DNA from: Alkalihalobacterium sp048323755
Lineage (GTDB): Bacteria > Bacillota > Bacilli > Bacillales > Bacillaceae_F
Direction: 5' to 3'
Length of the DNA: 28,901 nt
NCBI RefSeq assembly: GCF_048323755.1
Contig: NZ_JBLWFS010000037.1
Location: 1-28,901 of the forward strand
Position numbers and translations under genes: made by a program. Below, piece after piece: positions 8,537-16,318 of this stretch. Each line of letters starts with the position of its first letter. Positions within the stretch are counted from its first letter, which is position 1. The notes under the pieces were generated by a model. That model had not been told where the DNA came from, made no database searches, and saw only the letters and a list, made by a program, of their open reading frames with translations.

Positions 8537-9706
8537 TTACACCATCACTCCCGTTTCTTCTTTTCTAAAGAAACTCTTCATCGCATGAAATACATCCGCT
8601 TTTTCCTTTAAGATATAATAACGGAAACGCTCATCTTTGATATTTTTGTAGGCAGACATTAATGTAGAATGACGGCTGTACTGATTAACCTCACCATAAC
8701 CAAACATACTTGAAACACTCATCAATTCATTGACTAGCTTTAGGCAACGCGCGTTATCGGACGTTAAGTTATCTCCATCAGAAAAATGGAATGGATAAAT
8801 GTTGTAACGTTTTGGATCGTATTTGTTATCAACGAGTTCAAGCGCTTTTCGGTAAGCAGATGAACAGATCGTTCCACCACTTTCGCCTTTTGAGAAGAAA
8901 TCCTCTTCAGAAACGACTTTCGCTTCTGTATGGTGAGCGATAAATTCGATATCTACCGTTTCGTACTTCGTTCTTAGGAAGCGAGTCATCCAGAAGAAAA
9001 AGCTGCGAGCCATATACTTTTCCCAACGGCCCATACTTCCACTCGTATCCATCATTGCTAAAACAACGGCTTTTGACTCCGGCTTCACTTTCTCACTCCA
9101 TGTTTTAAAGCGCAAGTCATCGTTGTAAATAGGCACAATCCCTGGTCTTCCTTCTAATGCGTTTCTTTTAATAGCAGAAAGAATCGTTCTTCGTTTATCA
9201 ATATTGCCCATAAGCCCTTTTCTGCGGATATCATTAAATTCAATTTCTTCTACGATAATTTCATCTTGTTCTTTTCGTTGCAAGTTCGGCAGCTCTAACT
9301 CGTTAAACAACATTTCCTGAACTTCCATGATTGAAACTTCAGCCTCGTAATAATCTTCTCCAGCTTGGTCGCCGGCACCTTGCCCTTTTCCTGGCCCTTG
9401 TTGACGAGCCGCATTCGGATCTCTTGCTACAACATCCCCTACTTTACTGTCGCCCTTTCCTTGACCAACATGTTTGTTTTTGTCGTAATTGTAACGTATT
9501 TTATATTCATCAAGTGACCGAATAGGAATTTTAATAACCTCTCTACCGTTGGACATGACAATGTTCTCTTCACTTACTAGATCTGGTAGGTTTTTTCGAA
9601 TTGCATCTTGGACTTTTTCTTGGTGTCTTCTTTGATCTTGGTATCCTTTACGGTGGAGGGACCAATTCTCCTTTGAAACGGCATAATTGATATTGTTGTT
9701 TTTCAT
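8537..9706 (-). CDS. yhbH: Sporulation-associated DUF444 protein YhbH
   Basis: This 389-residue protein matches B. subtilis YhbH in length and text. The N-terminus is basic (about 10-40). A Gly/Gln-rich flexible segment lies at about 80-115 (GQGKGDSK, GPGKGQGAGDQ). A von Willebrand A-like domain starts near residue 210 and has the metal-site motif DTSGS at 220-224. In bacteria this family is almost always encoded next to the PrkA kinase (YeaG-YeaH in E. coli); in Bacillus the gene is expressed in the mother cell during sporulation. The molecular role is not settled. AGGAGGGGAATGAA precedes the ATG. prkA lies 555 bases upstream in the same direction, a gap wider than usual for this pair. Confidence 0.93.
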   Translation of the reverse strand: MKNNNINYAVSKENWSLHRKGYQDQRRHQEKVQDAIRKNLPDLVSEENIVMSNGREVIKIPIRSLDEYKIRYNYDKNKHVGQGKGDSKVGDVVARDPNAARQQGPGKGQGAGDQAGEDYYEAEVSIMEVQEMLFNELELPNLQRKEQDEIIVEEIEFNDIRRKGLMGNIDKRRTILSAIKRNALEGRPGIVPIYNDDLRFKTWSEKVKPESKAVVLAMMDTSGSMGRWEKYMARSFFFWMTRFLRTKYETVDIEFIAHHTEAKVVSEEDFFSKGESGGTICSSAYRKALELVDNKYDPKRYNIYPFHFSDGDNLTSDNARCLKLVNELMSVSSMFGYGEVNQYSRHSTLMSAYKNIKDERFRYYILKEKADVFHAMKSFFRKEETGVMV

Positions 9707-10217
9707 TTCATTCCCCTCCTTGATTTTTTACTCTCTCTACATTACTTTTTCAAAAGTCAATTTTCTATTCACAAACTCCAACGTCTCTTCATATAATGCT
9801 TTTGAGACTGCCCTTTTTAGTTATACTAAAAAACAATAACTAAAACAGATGCTTACTCTATCCTATGCAATTAGACAAGAGAGTTGACAATAAATTCTGA
9901 CAAATCGAGCTCTTTTTTTTGTGGACAAGTTATTTTTTTATTTTCCGGTACCCTTTGTAACGATTACTATACGTTCATTCAACCCTTTTCATGTCTATAA
10001 CAATCAAATAGAAGAAATAGATGATCATTCCTCAGATTATACATCAAGTAAACATCAGCCAGCATCTGAACGACTAACTAATGAATTTGATTTAGTTAGT
10101 ATCAATGAAAAACAGAATAACACGACTATAACAATGGAGTTTAATGAACAAGATCCACTGATCTACACACCGATCTCTTTCTATACCAAACTCAAAGAAA
10201 TCATGGTTAAAATATAT
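9707..10217. other. Intergenic region between yhbH and prkA, without a convincing gene
   Basis: This stretch holds the yhbH leader and a plus-strand open frame listed separately as doubtful. I see no clear promoter hexamers, riboswitch or repeat. In typical genomes prkA and yhbH are much closer, so some of this DNA may have been gained. Confidence 0.4.
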
Positions 10218-10238
10218 ACACCCCCAGTCTACTACTGA
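9921..10238 (+). CDS. Doubtful small open reading frame between prkA and yhbH
   Basis: The frame encodes 105 residues from a GTG and is antiparallel to its neighbours. The middle is polar and looks protein-like (rich in Asn, Gln, Glu, Ser). However, there is no ribosome site before the GTG, no in-frame ATG until late in the frame (the Met of TITMEFNEQ), and no family I recognise. Its stop codon falls in the loop of a hairpin followed by a T-run in the plus direction, the one point in favour of a plus-strand transcript ending here. It could be a decayed gene. Confidence 0.22.
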   Translation: MDKLFFYFPVPFVTITIRSFNPFHVYNNQIEEIDDHSSDYTSSKHQPASERLTNEFDLVSINEKQNNTTITMEFNEQDPLIYTPISFYTKLKEIMVKIYTPPVYY

Positions 10239-10255
10239 CTGAGGGTGTCTTTTTT
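10218..10255. terminator. Intrinsic terminator downstream of prkA, possibly bidirectional
   Basis: Arms ACACCCCCAGTC and GACTGAGGGTGT pair with one mismatch around a 7-base loop. In the plus direction CTTTTTT follows. In the minus direction, the sense of prkA, TATATATTTT follows. It begins 7 bases past the prkA stop codon. Confidence 0.75.
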
Positions 10256-10261
10256 CTACAA

Positions 10262-12157
10262 CTATCTGTTTAGTAAGCTTCCAACATATCGAAGTAATTC
10301 ATTCGCAGATACAGAATTATATCCATGTTCATCTATTAACCTGGCAATAACTTCATTTACTTTCTTCAGTTGTGATTCATCTGGCGTTTTCGTTGAAGTT
10401 GTAATTTTAACAATATCTTTTAAGTCAGCGAAAAGCTTCTTCTGGATCGCTTCTCTTAGACGTTCATGCGAGTTATAATCGAACTTCTTCCCTTTTCTAG
10501 CATAAGCAGAAATTCGAATGAGAATTTCTTCACGGAATGCTTTCTTTGCATTTTCGGAAATCCCAATTTGTTCCTCAATGGAACGCATTAGTTTCTCATC
10601 TGGTGACATTTCTTCGCCTGTCAGTGGATCATACAACTTATTTTTATTGCAATACGCTTCTACATTATCTAAATAGTTATCCATGAGCGTTTTTGCTGAT
10701 TCATCATAGGAATACACAAAAGCTTTTTGGACTTCTTTTTTAGCAATATCATCGTATTCTTTTCTAGCGATAGAGATAAAATCGATATATCTTTCACGAT
10801 CTTCTTTAGAAATTGAGGCATGCTGATCTAAACCTTCTTTAATCGACCTTAACACATCTAAAGCATTGATAGATGTCATTTCCTTGCGAATAATTGCCGA
10901 GGAAATACGATTAATGACATACCTCGGGTCGATTCCTGTCATACCTTCATCAGGATACTCTTTCTTTAACTCCTCAAGATCTTGACTATTAAAGCCTTCT
11001 ACTATTTCCCCGTCATATAACTTCATTTTCTTTACGATATCAACACTTTGCTTTTTAGGCTCTTTCAATCTTGTAAGAATCGTAAAGATCGCAGCGATTC
11101 GTAAAGCATGTGGAGCGATATGAACATTTGAAATGTCACTATCCCTAATCATCTTTTTATAGATTCGCTCTTCTTCACTCACTTTCAGATTATACGGAAT
11201 TTTCATAACGATCATTCGGGAGTGAAGGGCTTCGTTTTTCTTATTCGCAATAAAAGATTTATATTCCGACTCATTGGTATGAGCGACAATCAATTCATCT
11301 GCAGAAATAAGCGCAAAGCGCCCCGCCTTAAAGTTCCCCTCTTGCGTTAGAGATAATAAGTGCCATAGGAACTTTTCATCACACTTTAACATCTCTTGGA
11401 ATTCCATAATCCCTCGGTTCGCTTTATTTAATTCCCCGTCAAACCTATAAGCACGTGGATCTGACTCGGAACCGTATTCAGCGATAGTTGAAAAATCAAT
11501 ACTACCTGTTAAATCTGCAATATCTTGTGACTTTGGATCGGAAGGACTAAACGTACCAACACCGACACGTTTGTCTTCTGATAAGAATATCCTTTCGACG
11601 ATAACATCCTCAATACGACCACCGTACTCTTTTTCCACTCTCATCATATTAAGCGGAGATAAATTTCCTTCTATTTTAATTCCGTATTCCTCAAAGAAAT
11701 CTCCTCTTAAGTGTTGTGGAATTAAATGAAGCGGATCTTCATGCATCGGACAACCTGCAATCGCATAAACCGCACCAGCATCCGTACGTGTATATTGTTC
11801 TAAGCCACGTTTAAGCATCGTTACTAATGTAGATTTACCCCCACTGACTGGTCCCATTAATAGTAGTATTCTTTTACGAACATCTAATCGTTTGGCTGCT
11901 GAATGGAAATATTCCTCTACAAGCTTTTCAATCGATTCTTCTACCCCATAGATTTGTTCACTAAAGAATTTGTATGTTTTCTTGCCGTTTTCTTCGTCTA
12001 CACCTGCATCCTTAATCATATTGTAAACACGTGAATGTGCCGTTTGAGCAACCTGTGGATTTTCCTTAATCATTCGTAAGTACTCAGCAAATGTACCGCG
12101 CCAATGTAGTTTCTCTTCTTCTTCCCGGTGGTGCCTAATTCTACCTAAAATATCCAT
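10262..12157 (-). CDS. prkA: PrkA serine protein kinase
   Basis: The protein is 631 residues from ATG 12157, the same length as B. subtilis PrkA. It has an N-terminal AAA+-like domain with Walker A GPVSGGKST at 102-110. A C-terminal kinase-like domain follows. PrkA is reported as a serine kinase, and in some work a Lon-like ATPase, that acts in the mother cell early in sporulation and affects late sigma factor activity. The start is chosen at ATG 12157 because GAGGAGG lies 10 bases upstream and homologues begin MDIL; an earlier in-frame start at 12178 would include that ribosome site. A sigma-E-like promoter lies about 50-75 bases upstream. Its partner yhbH follows in the same direction after a terminator, so yhbH may need its own promoter here. 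Confidence 0.95.
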   Translation of the reverse strand: MDILGRIRHHREEEEKLHWRGTFAEYLRMIKENPQVAQTAHSRVYNMIKDAGVDEENGKKTYKFFSEQIYGVEESIEKLVEEYFHSAAKRLDVRKRILLLMGPVSGGKSTLVTMLKRGLEQYTRTDAGAVYAIAGCPMHEDPLHLIPQHLRGDFFEEYGIKIEGNLSPLNMMRVEKEYGGRIEDVIVERIFLSEDKRVGVGTFSPSDPKSQDIADLTGSIDFSTIAEYGSESDPRAYRFDGELNKANRGIMEFQEMLKCDEKFLWHLLSLTQEGNFKAGRFALISADELIVAHTNESEYKSFIANKKNEALHSRMIVMKIPYNLKVSEEERIYKKMIRDSDISNVHIAPHALRIAAIFTILTRLKEPKKQSVDIVKKMKLYDGEIVEGFNSQDLEELKKEYPDEGMTGIDPRYVINRISSAIIRKEMTSINALDVLRSIKEGLDQHASISKEDRERYIDFISIARKEYDDIAKKEVQKAFVYSYDESAKTLMDNYLDNVEAYCNKNKLYDPLTGEEMSPDEKLMRSIEEQIGISENAKKAFREEILIRISAYARKGKKFDYNSHERLREAIQKKLFADLKDIVKITTSTKTPDESQLKKVNEVIARLIDEHGYNSVSANELLRYVGSLLNR

Positions 12158-12204
12158 ATATTTGGTTCCTCCTCTCAAGTCTAAACATTTGCCGTTGTTA
12201 ATTC

Positions 12205-12233
12205 ATCCTATGCAGCTAAGAACATAATCATGC
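12205..12233 (-). promoter_or_regulatory. Candidate sigma-E promoter of prkA
   Basis: On the minus strand GCATGAT, 14 bases, then CATAGGAT compare with the sigma-E consensus KMATATT-N14-CATACAAT (5 of 7 and 6 of 8 matches). The position, about 50 bases before the prkA start, and the known sigma-E control of prkA in B. subtilis both fit. Confidence 0.45.
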
Positions 12234-12365
12234 CCTCGATTCTCGAATCTGAGTGACAAGTAGAAACGATTAACAAGATTGGATATTTGTCGCAATATGT
12301 TATAAGAACTAGTTTTATAGTCACAAATCAGATAAAATGATGGAAGAAAAATAGTAAAGAGATGA

Positions 12366-14228
12366 GTGTTCAACATGCGAATTGGAACTGGTTTTTTCCT
12401 CACCGTAATCCTATTATTTGTTTTCTCGTTTATGCTCGTTAACACCATGAACGAAATGTCGAAGGTGCAATCGATTCCATCAGTCCTAGATGAACACGTT
12501 GATATACAGGAAATTCACCTATCTACTAACAGTTACGTGTACGACCGACATGGAAGGCTAATTTCAGAAGTGTATCAAGCCGAAAATCGGATTTACTTAT
12601 CATTTAGTGAAATTCCCCAAACAGTTATTGATGCTTTTATCGCTACAGAAGACCGAAGATTTTTTGATCATAAAGGGTATGACCCCTCTTCAATTGCAAG
12701 AGCTTTTCTAACAAACTATAAAACTAATAGTATTGAAGAAGGTGCTAGTACAGTTACCCAACAACTCGTTCGAAATTTATTTCTTACCCATGATCAAACA
12801 TATGACCGGAAATTGAGTGAGCTATTATATGCTTATAAACTTGAACAAATGTATAGTAAGGAAAAAATACTTGAGCTCTATATCAACACGATCTTTTTTC
12901 ACAATGGTGTGTACGGCTTTGAAGCGGCGAGCCACTATTACTTTAGTAAGCCCAGTAATGAATTGACTTTAGCTCAAATTTCTTTTTTATCTGCAATTCC
13001 AAATAACCCATCTCACTATAACCCTATTAAAAACAGTGAGAATACAAAGTTACGACAACAGTGGATACTAGAGAAAATGTTAGAAGCACAAGTGATTGAC
13101 AAAGAGGAATATGAAAAGGCTCAAGCTGAGAACATACAGTTAACTGTATCAACCAAAGTGGATCTGCACCCTGACTATGTTACGTATATACACTACGAAC
13201 TTACCCAACTAATTGCTCAAAAGGAAGGGTATAATCAACAGTTACAAAATGCACCTGCCGAAAGTAAACAAGCTGTCCAACAAAAATTAGATCAACGCGT
13301 ACAGAAAATTCTGGAACAGGGTATTCGAATAGAAACGGCTCTAGATCCAGATATTCAACGTAAATCGATACAAGCTATTGAAAGACAATTAGCAAATAGC
13401 GATATTCAAAGTTCAGCAGTCGTTATACACCACCCAACAAATGAAATTGTTGCGATAACTGGCGGCCGAAACTATAAGAAGTTCGATTTTCACCGTGGGT
13501 TTCAGGCTTTTAGACAGCCCGGCTCAGCGATAAAACCTCTGCTCGTCTATGCACCTTACATCGCGGAACATGGGGTTTCTAACCAAAGTTCAATCAATGC
13601 TGATCATTTTTGCAAAAAAGACTATTGTCCAAAAAACTTTGGCGGGGCTCAGTATGGCAACGTCACACTTGAAAGAGCCTTTAAAAACTCGTACAACACG
13701 CCAGCTGTCCGAATTCTTGATCGAACTGGAGTAGATACTTCTTTCCGCTATCTGAATAAATTTGAATTCAGTCGGGTGGTCCCGAACGACTATGGTCTCC
13801 CTGCTGCTCTCGGTGGTTTTACACATGGGATGTCACCTCTTGAATTAACGAAAGCTTATACGACCTTTGCAAATGATGGAGTTTACCATAAACCTTATGG
13901 TATTCGGAGAGTAACAGATCTCAAAGGAAATGTACTTTATGAATGGAATGAAACACCGCAACATATGTGGAATTCCAGTGTCAACCAGCAAATGAAATCC
14001 CTACTTCAAAAAGTAGTAACGGAAGGAACCGGAAAAAGAGTACATCAACCTAGCACTTATATTGGTGGAAAAACGGGAACAACGAATGCTTTTCATGATA
14101 TTTGGTTTGTCGGCATTCGAGACGACTATACAGCAGGCGTTTGGGTGGGAAGAGACAAACCGTCTTCTCTTCAATCCATCTACAATCGAGGTCCCCACCT
14201 CCTTATTTGGCGAGACATCATGCGTTAA
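12366..14228 (+). CDS. Class A penicillin-binding protein (bifunctional transglycosylase/transpeptidase)
   Basis: This 620-residue membrane-anchored peptidoglycan synthase has a very short cytoplasmic end and one transmembrane segment at about 7-26. The glycosyltransferase domain spans about 60-225, with catalytic Glu95 in ATEDRRFFDHKG, GASTVTQQLVRN at 126-137, and the RKLSELLYAYKLE and ELYINTIFF stretches. The transpeptidase domain spans about 345-600, with the active-site Ser387 in SAIK, the SYN triad at 442-444 and KTG at 569-571. All catalytic residues are present. It is shorter than B. subtilis PbpF and PbpG (about 690-715) and has only a short linker. The neighbouring prkA hints at a sporulation role, as for PbpF and PbpG, but that is inference. 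GTG 12366 or ATG 12375 could be the start; neither has a strong ribosome site. Confidence 0.93.
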   Translation: MFNMRIGTGFFLTVILLFVFSFMLVNTMNEMSKVQSIPSVLDEHVDIQEIHLSTNSYVYDRHGRLISEVYQAENRIYLSFSEIPQTVIDAFIATEDRRFFDHKGYDPSSIARAFLTNYKTNSIEEGASTVTQQLVRNLFLTHDQTYDRKLSELLYAYKLEQMYSKEKILELYINTIFFHNGVYGFEAASHYYFSKPSNELTLAQISFLSAIPNNPSHYNPIKNSENTKLRQQWILEKMLEAQVIDKEEYEKAQAENIQLTVSTKVDLHPDYVTYIHYELTQLIAQKEGYNQQLQNAPAESKQAVQQKLDQRVQKILEQGIRIETALDPDIQRKSIQAIERQLANSDIQSSAVVIHHPTNEIVAITGGRNYKKFDFHRGFQAFRQPGSAIKPLLVYAPYIAEHGVSNQSSINADHFCKKDYCPKNFGGAQYGNVTLERAFKNSYNTPAVRILDRTGVDTSFRYLNKFEFSRVVPNDYGLPAALGGFTHGMSPLELTKAYTTFANDGVYHKPYGIRRVTDLKGNVLYEWNETPQHMWNSSVNQQMKSLLQKVVTEGTGKRVHQPSTYIGGKTGTTNAFHDIWFVGIRDDYTAGVWVGRDKPSSLQSIYNRGPHLLIWRDIMR

Positions 14229-14229
14229 A

Positions 14230-14279
14230 AAAAGGGTAGCAGGTACCTTTAGTGGACTAAAGGTACCTGCTACCCTTTT
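14230..14279. terminator. Strong bidirectional terminator with a perfect 19-bp stem
   Basis: GGGTAGCAGGTACCTTTAG at 14234-14252 pairs perfectly with 14257-14275 around TGGA. It is flanked by an A-run on the left and TTTT on the right, so it can stop the PBP transcript (plus) and the yufK transcript (minus). Confidence 0.93.
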
Positions 14280-14287
14280 CAAACGTA

Positions 14288-14845
14288 TTATAACGGTAAG
14301 CTAGCAATAAAACTGTTGTAAAGTGTAAGGATTGCGTAGGCCACAGCTATAATAAAAGTAAACCAAAATAATAAATGGAACATGATCAGCCCGAACATAT
14401 GAAGTGGAGCTAAAGCATCACTTAATTTATATAAGAAGAAAATAAAATAAATGAACGTCGCAATAATAAAAACAATACTAATGATAAAAATCGAATGGAA
14501 AAAGATAAGGGCAATCAAGCTCGCGATTAAGTAGATCCACGTACCTGAACGAATTTTATTCAGTTCATCTCCCGTTTCATCATTAGAAAAAAATAAAAGT
14601 GAAAGTTGAACAATTGTATCAGCAATTAATTTTAAAGCAGAAAATACCATAAAGAAGAACAGCAGCAATAGAAATAATAACGTAATTTTTATTCCGCTTT
14701 CGGAGAAGAACTCCTTCATCCCATCATATAACCCTAATAACTGTAATTGATTAACAATATATCCTTCCGTAAAAAGAGCGAGAGATGTACTAAATAACAA
14801 GATTGAAAATAATGGAAAGTGACCTGTGATATATCTGTTCTTCAT
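14288..14845 (-). CDS. yufK: YufK-family membrane protein (DUF5366)
   Basis: This 185-residue integral membrane protein has about five to six hydrophobic helices: about 12-33, 50-75, 103-125, 122-142 and 150-178. A short charged loop near 87-97 (SNDETGDELNK) splits the chain. Length and pattern match the Bacillus YufK/DUF5366 family, whose function is not known. There is no extracellular domain or catalytic motif. It ends in the shared bidirectional terminator. The monooxygenase gene lies upstream in the same direction, but a hairpin terminator separates the two, so it is likely its own transcript. The name is from recall of the family pattern. Confidence 0.72.
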   Translation of the reverse strand: MKNRYITGHFPLFSILLFSTSLALFTEGYIVNQLQLLGLYDGMKEFFSESGIKITLLFLLLLFFFMVFSALKLIADTIVQLSLLFFSNDETGDELNKIRSGTWIYLIASLIALIFFHSIFIISIVFIIATFIYFIFFLYKLSDALAPLHMFGLIMFHLLFWFTFIIAVAYAILTLYNSFIASLPL

Positions 14846-14905
14846 GCGCTAATACCGCTCCTACTCTTTTATCGAAAAACTAGACTGAGTTTACTACTTT
14901 AAACC

Positions 14906-14937
14906 AAAATGCCAGGCCCGACAAACGGAGCCTGACA
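14906..14937 (-). terminator. Terminator after the monooxygenase gene
   Basis: On the minus strand TGTCAGGCTCCG, a short loop, then CGGGCCTGGCA form an imperfect hairpin followed by TTTTGG. It lies about 45 bases past the stop codon. Confidence 0.6.
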
Positions 14938-14980
14938 CATGAAAAATGCAGATTAACTAACAGAACGAGCTAGGAAAACT

Positions 14981-15286
14981 TTACGTATGGTGGATCACAC
15001 GGTAAGCGTTAAGCTCGTTTCCTGTAGCTGGTCCTTTTTCTTTTGACTCACGCTTTTCTTGATGCGCACGTTTAAATGCATCACTATGTAACCAAGCTTC
15101 ATAATCTTCTTTCGTTTCCCATTTTGTGAAAACAACCTGTTTGCCGTCCTCAGCTTCATTATCTAGAAATAAAAACTCTAAACAACCAGGAACACTTTTC
15201 ATATTTTCTGAACTCTTCCCAAAACGCTCAGAAATATGTTGCTTTGCTTCTTTTGGTATATGAAGCTCATTCATTACTACGTACAT
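14981..15286 (-). CDS. Antibiotic biosynthesis monooxygenase-fold protein, probable heme-degrading monooxygenase (HmoA/IsdG-like)
   Basis: This is a 101-residue ferredoxin-like dimeric alpha/beta-barrel protein. It has an N-terminal strand (MYVVMNELHIP), a middle VPGCLEFLFL, the strand QVVFTKWETKEDYEAWLHSDAFKRAH, and a final AYRVIHH. The KWE...W...F..AH pattern is typical of the HmoA/IsdG group that opens heme to release iron. A histidine able to bind heme (in FKRAH, near residue 79) is present. The start is ATG 15286, because GGAGGG lies 8 bases upstream; an in-frame TTG further up overlaps that ribosome site. No Fur box is visible in the leader, so iron control is not shown. It could also be a general ABM-domain oxygenase. 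Confidence 0.75.
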   Translation of the reverse strand: MYVVMNELHIPKEAKQHISERFGKSSENMKSVPGCLEFLFLDNEAEDGKQVVFTKWETKEDYEAWLHSDAFKRAHQEKRESKEKGPATGNELNAYRVIHHT

Positions 15287-15407
15287 GACAAATCCCTCCA
15301 ATATTTTTTTCTCTCCCTATTATACACAAAAGTATGGTACTTATAGAAACTATTGGATTTTTCATAGAAAAATCATATTTATGTAAAAGAAAACTTCCAC
15401 ACATACA

Positions 15408-15436
15408 TTCACAATGCGATTATGTTACATTATAAT
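15408..15436 (+). promoter_or_regulatory. Sigma-A promoter of the 29-residue gene
   Basis: TTCACA, exactly 17 bases, then a perfect TATAAT. The start codon of the small gene lies 42 bases past the -10 box. Confidence 0.75.
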
Positions 15437-15477
15437 AAGAAGATAGGATTGATTGCTTTTAAGGAGGAAAACCTATT

Positions 15478-15567
15478 ATGGGATTAATACTTATTCTTGG
15501 TGTTTGTGTAGCATTTCTTGTAGCTATCTTCACTGCTGGGTATGAAGAAAAGCCTCACAAAAATTAA
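15478..15567 (+). CDS. 29-residue single-pass membrane peptide
   Basis: ATG at 15478 follows TAAGGAGGAAAA, a strong ribosome site with good spacing. The product starts MGLILILGVCVAFLVAIF and ends TAGYEEKPHKN, that is, one transmembrane helix of about 18 residues followed by a short charged tail. A near-ideal sigma-A promoter lies upstream and a hairpin with a T-run 12 bases downstream, so promoter, ribosome site, frame and terminator form a complete unit. I cannot name the family. Small membrane subunits of this size exist for terminal oxidases and transporters, but no such partner is adjacent, and a toxin of the type I kind would usually show an antisense RNA promoter, which I did not find. 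Confidence 0.75.
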   Translation: MGLILILGVCVAFLVAIFTAGYEEKPHKN

Positions 15568-15578
15568 TACTTATTAAG

Positions 15579-15614
15579 ATAGACCTATTCTCTATGAGGA
15601 TAGGTCTATTTTAT
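15579..15614 (+). terminator. Terminator of the 29-residue gene
   Basis: ATAGACCTAT and ATAGGTCTAT pair perfectly (10 bp) around an 11-base loop, then TTTTAT. It also lies just past the end of convergent trmL and may weakly serve it. Confidence 0.8.
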
Positions 15615-15638
15615 ACAATACAATAAAAATTCCTTTAG

Positions 15639-16112
15639 TTAGACTAACCCACGAAATCCTTGTTGGCGGATCGCTTCATAAATCACGATCGCCGCTGTGT
15701 TTGAAAGGTTTAAGGAGCGTATTTTGTCAGTTTGCGGTATTCTTAGACAATTTTCTTTTCGATCTTCTAATAATTCTTGAGGCAAACCTGTGGTTTCCCG
15801 ACCAAAGACAAAAAAGATCTCCTTGTTCTCATCGCTATAATCAAATTCACTATAATTTTTTGTCCCCACTGTTTCGATAAAGTAGAATAGACCCTCTTCA
15901 TACTTCGTAAACAACTCTTCTAGCGAGTCATAATAATTAATTTTAACGTTGGGCCAATAATCACAGCCCGCCCTTTTTAACATTTTATCGTCTGTGGAGA
16001 AGCCTAATGGTCGGATTAAATGTAAGGATGTATTCGTTCCTGCACACGTTCTAGCTATATTCCCTGTATTTGCAGGAATTTCAGGTTGATATAATACAAT
16101 ATGTAGTCCCAC
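15639..16112 (-). CDS. trmL: tRNA (cytidine/uridine-34-2'-O)-methyltransferase TrmL
   Basis: This 157-residue SPOUT-class methyltransferase methylates the wobble ribose of tRNA-Leu isoacceptors using S-adenosylmethionine. The family signature is complete: LYQPEIPANTGNIARTC at 7-23, LIRPLGF near 33-39, FVFGRETTGLP at about 102-112, and the C-terminal knot region IPQTDKIRSLNLSNTAAIV at about 124-142. Length matches B. subtilis CspR/TrmL (about 160). The start is GTG 16112 with AGAGGTG upstream. In my recollection of B. subtilis the gene lies in the same neighbourhood as queG and yhbB, as here. It is a single-gene transcript between convergent and upstream terminators. Confidence 0.93.
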   Translation of the reverse strand: MGLHIVLYQPEIPANTGNIARTCAGTNTSLHLIRPLGFSTDDKMLKRAGCDYWPNVKINYYDSLEELFTKYEEGLFYFIETVGTKNYSEFDYSDENKEIFFVFGRETTGLPQELLEDRKENCLRIPQTDKIRSLNLSNTAAIVIYEAIRQQGFRGLV

Positions 16113-16272
16113 TTTATGTACACCTCTTTATTTAATTTGCTACGAATTATTATACCACTTGTTGTTGTGAAGAAAAGCATCCACCCTTACAAAGAACACT
16201 TCCACCCCGTATATAAAATTTACATTCATTTATTTAGACTGTTTTCGTAAACTTTGTTGCTATTGGACCGTT

Positions 16273-16310
16273 AAAAAAAGGATGCCTTAATACTTAGTAT
16301 CAGGCACCCC
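16273..16310 (-). terminator. Terminator of yhbB
   Basis: On the minus strand GGGTGCCTGATACT and AGTATTAAGGCATCC pair with small interruptions, followed by TTTTTT. It begins 9 bases past the yhbB stop codon. Confidence 0.8.
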
Positions 16311-16318
16311 CATCTATT

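Noticed and set aside
16205..16260. Sequence TTTTCGTAAACTTTGTTGC between trmL and yhbB, which reminded me of a dispersed Bacillus repeat
   Set aside because: Only one copy in the window, and recall alone is not evidence.
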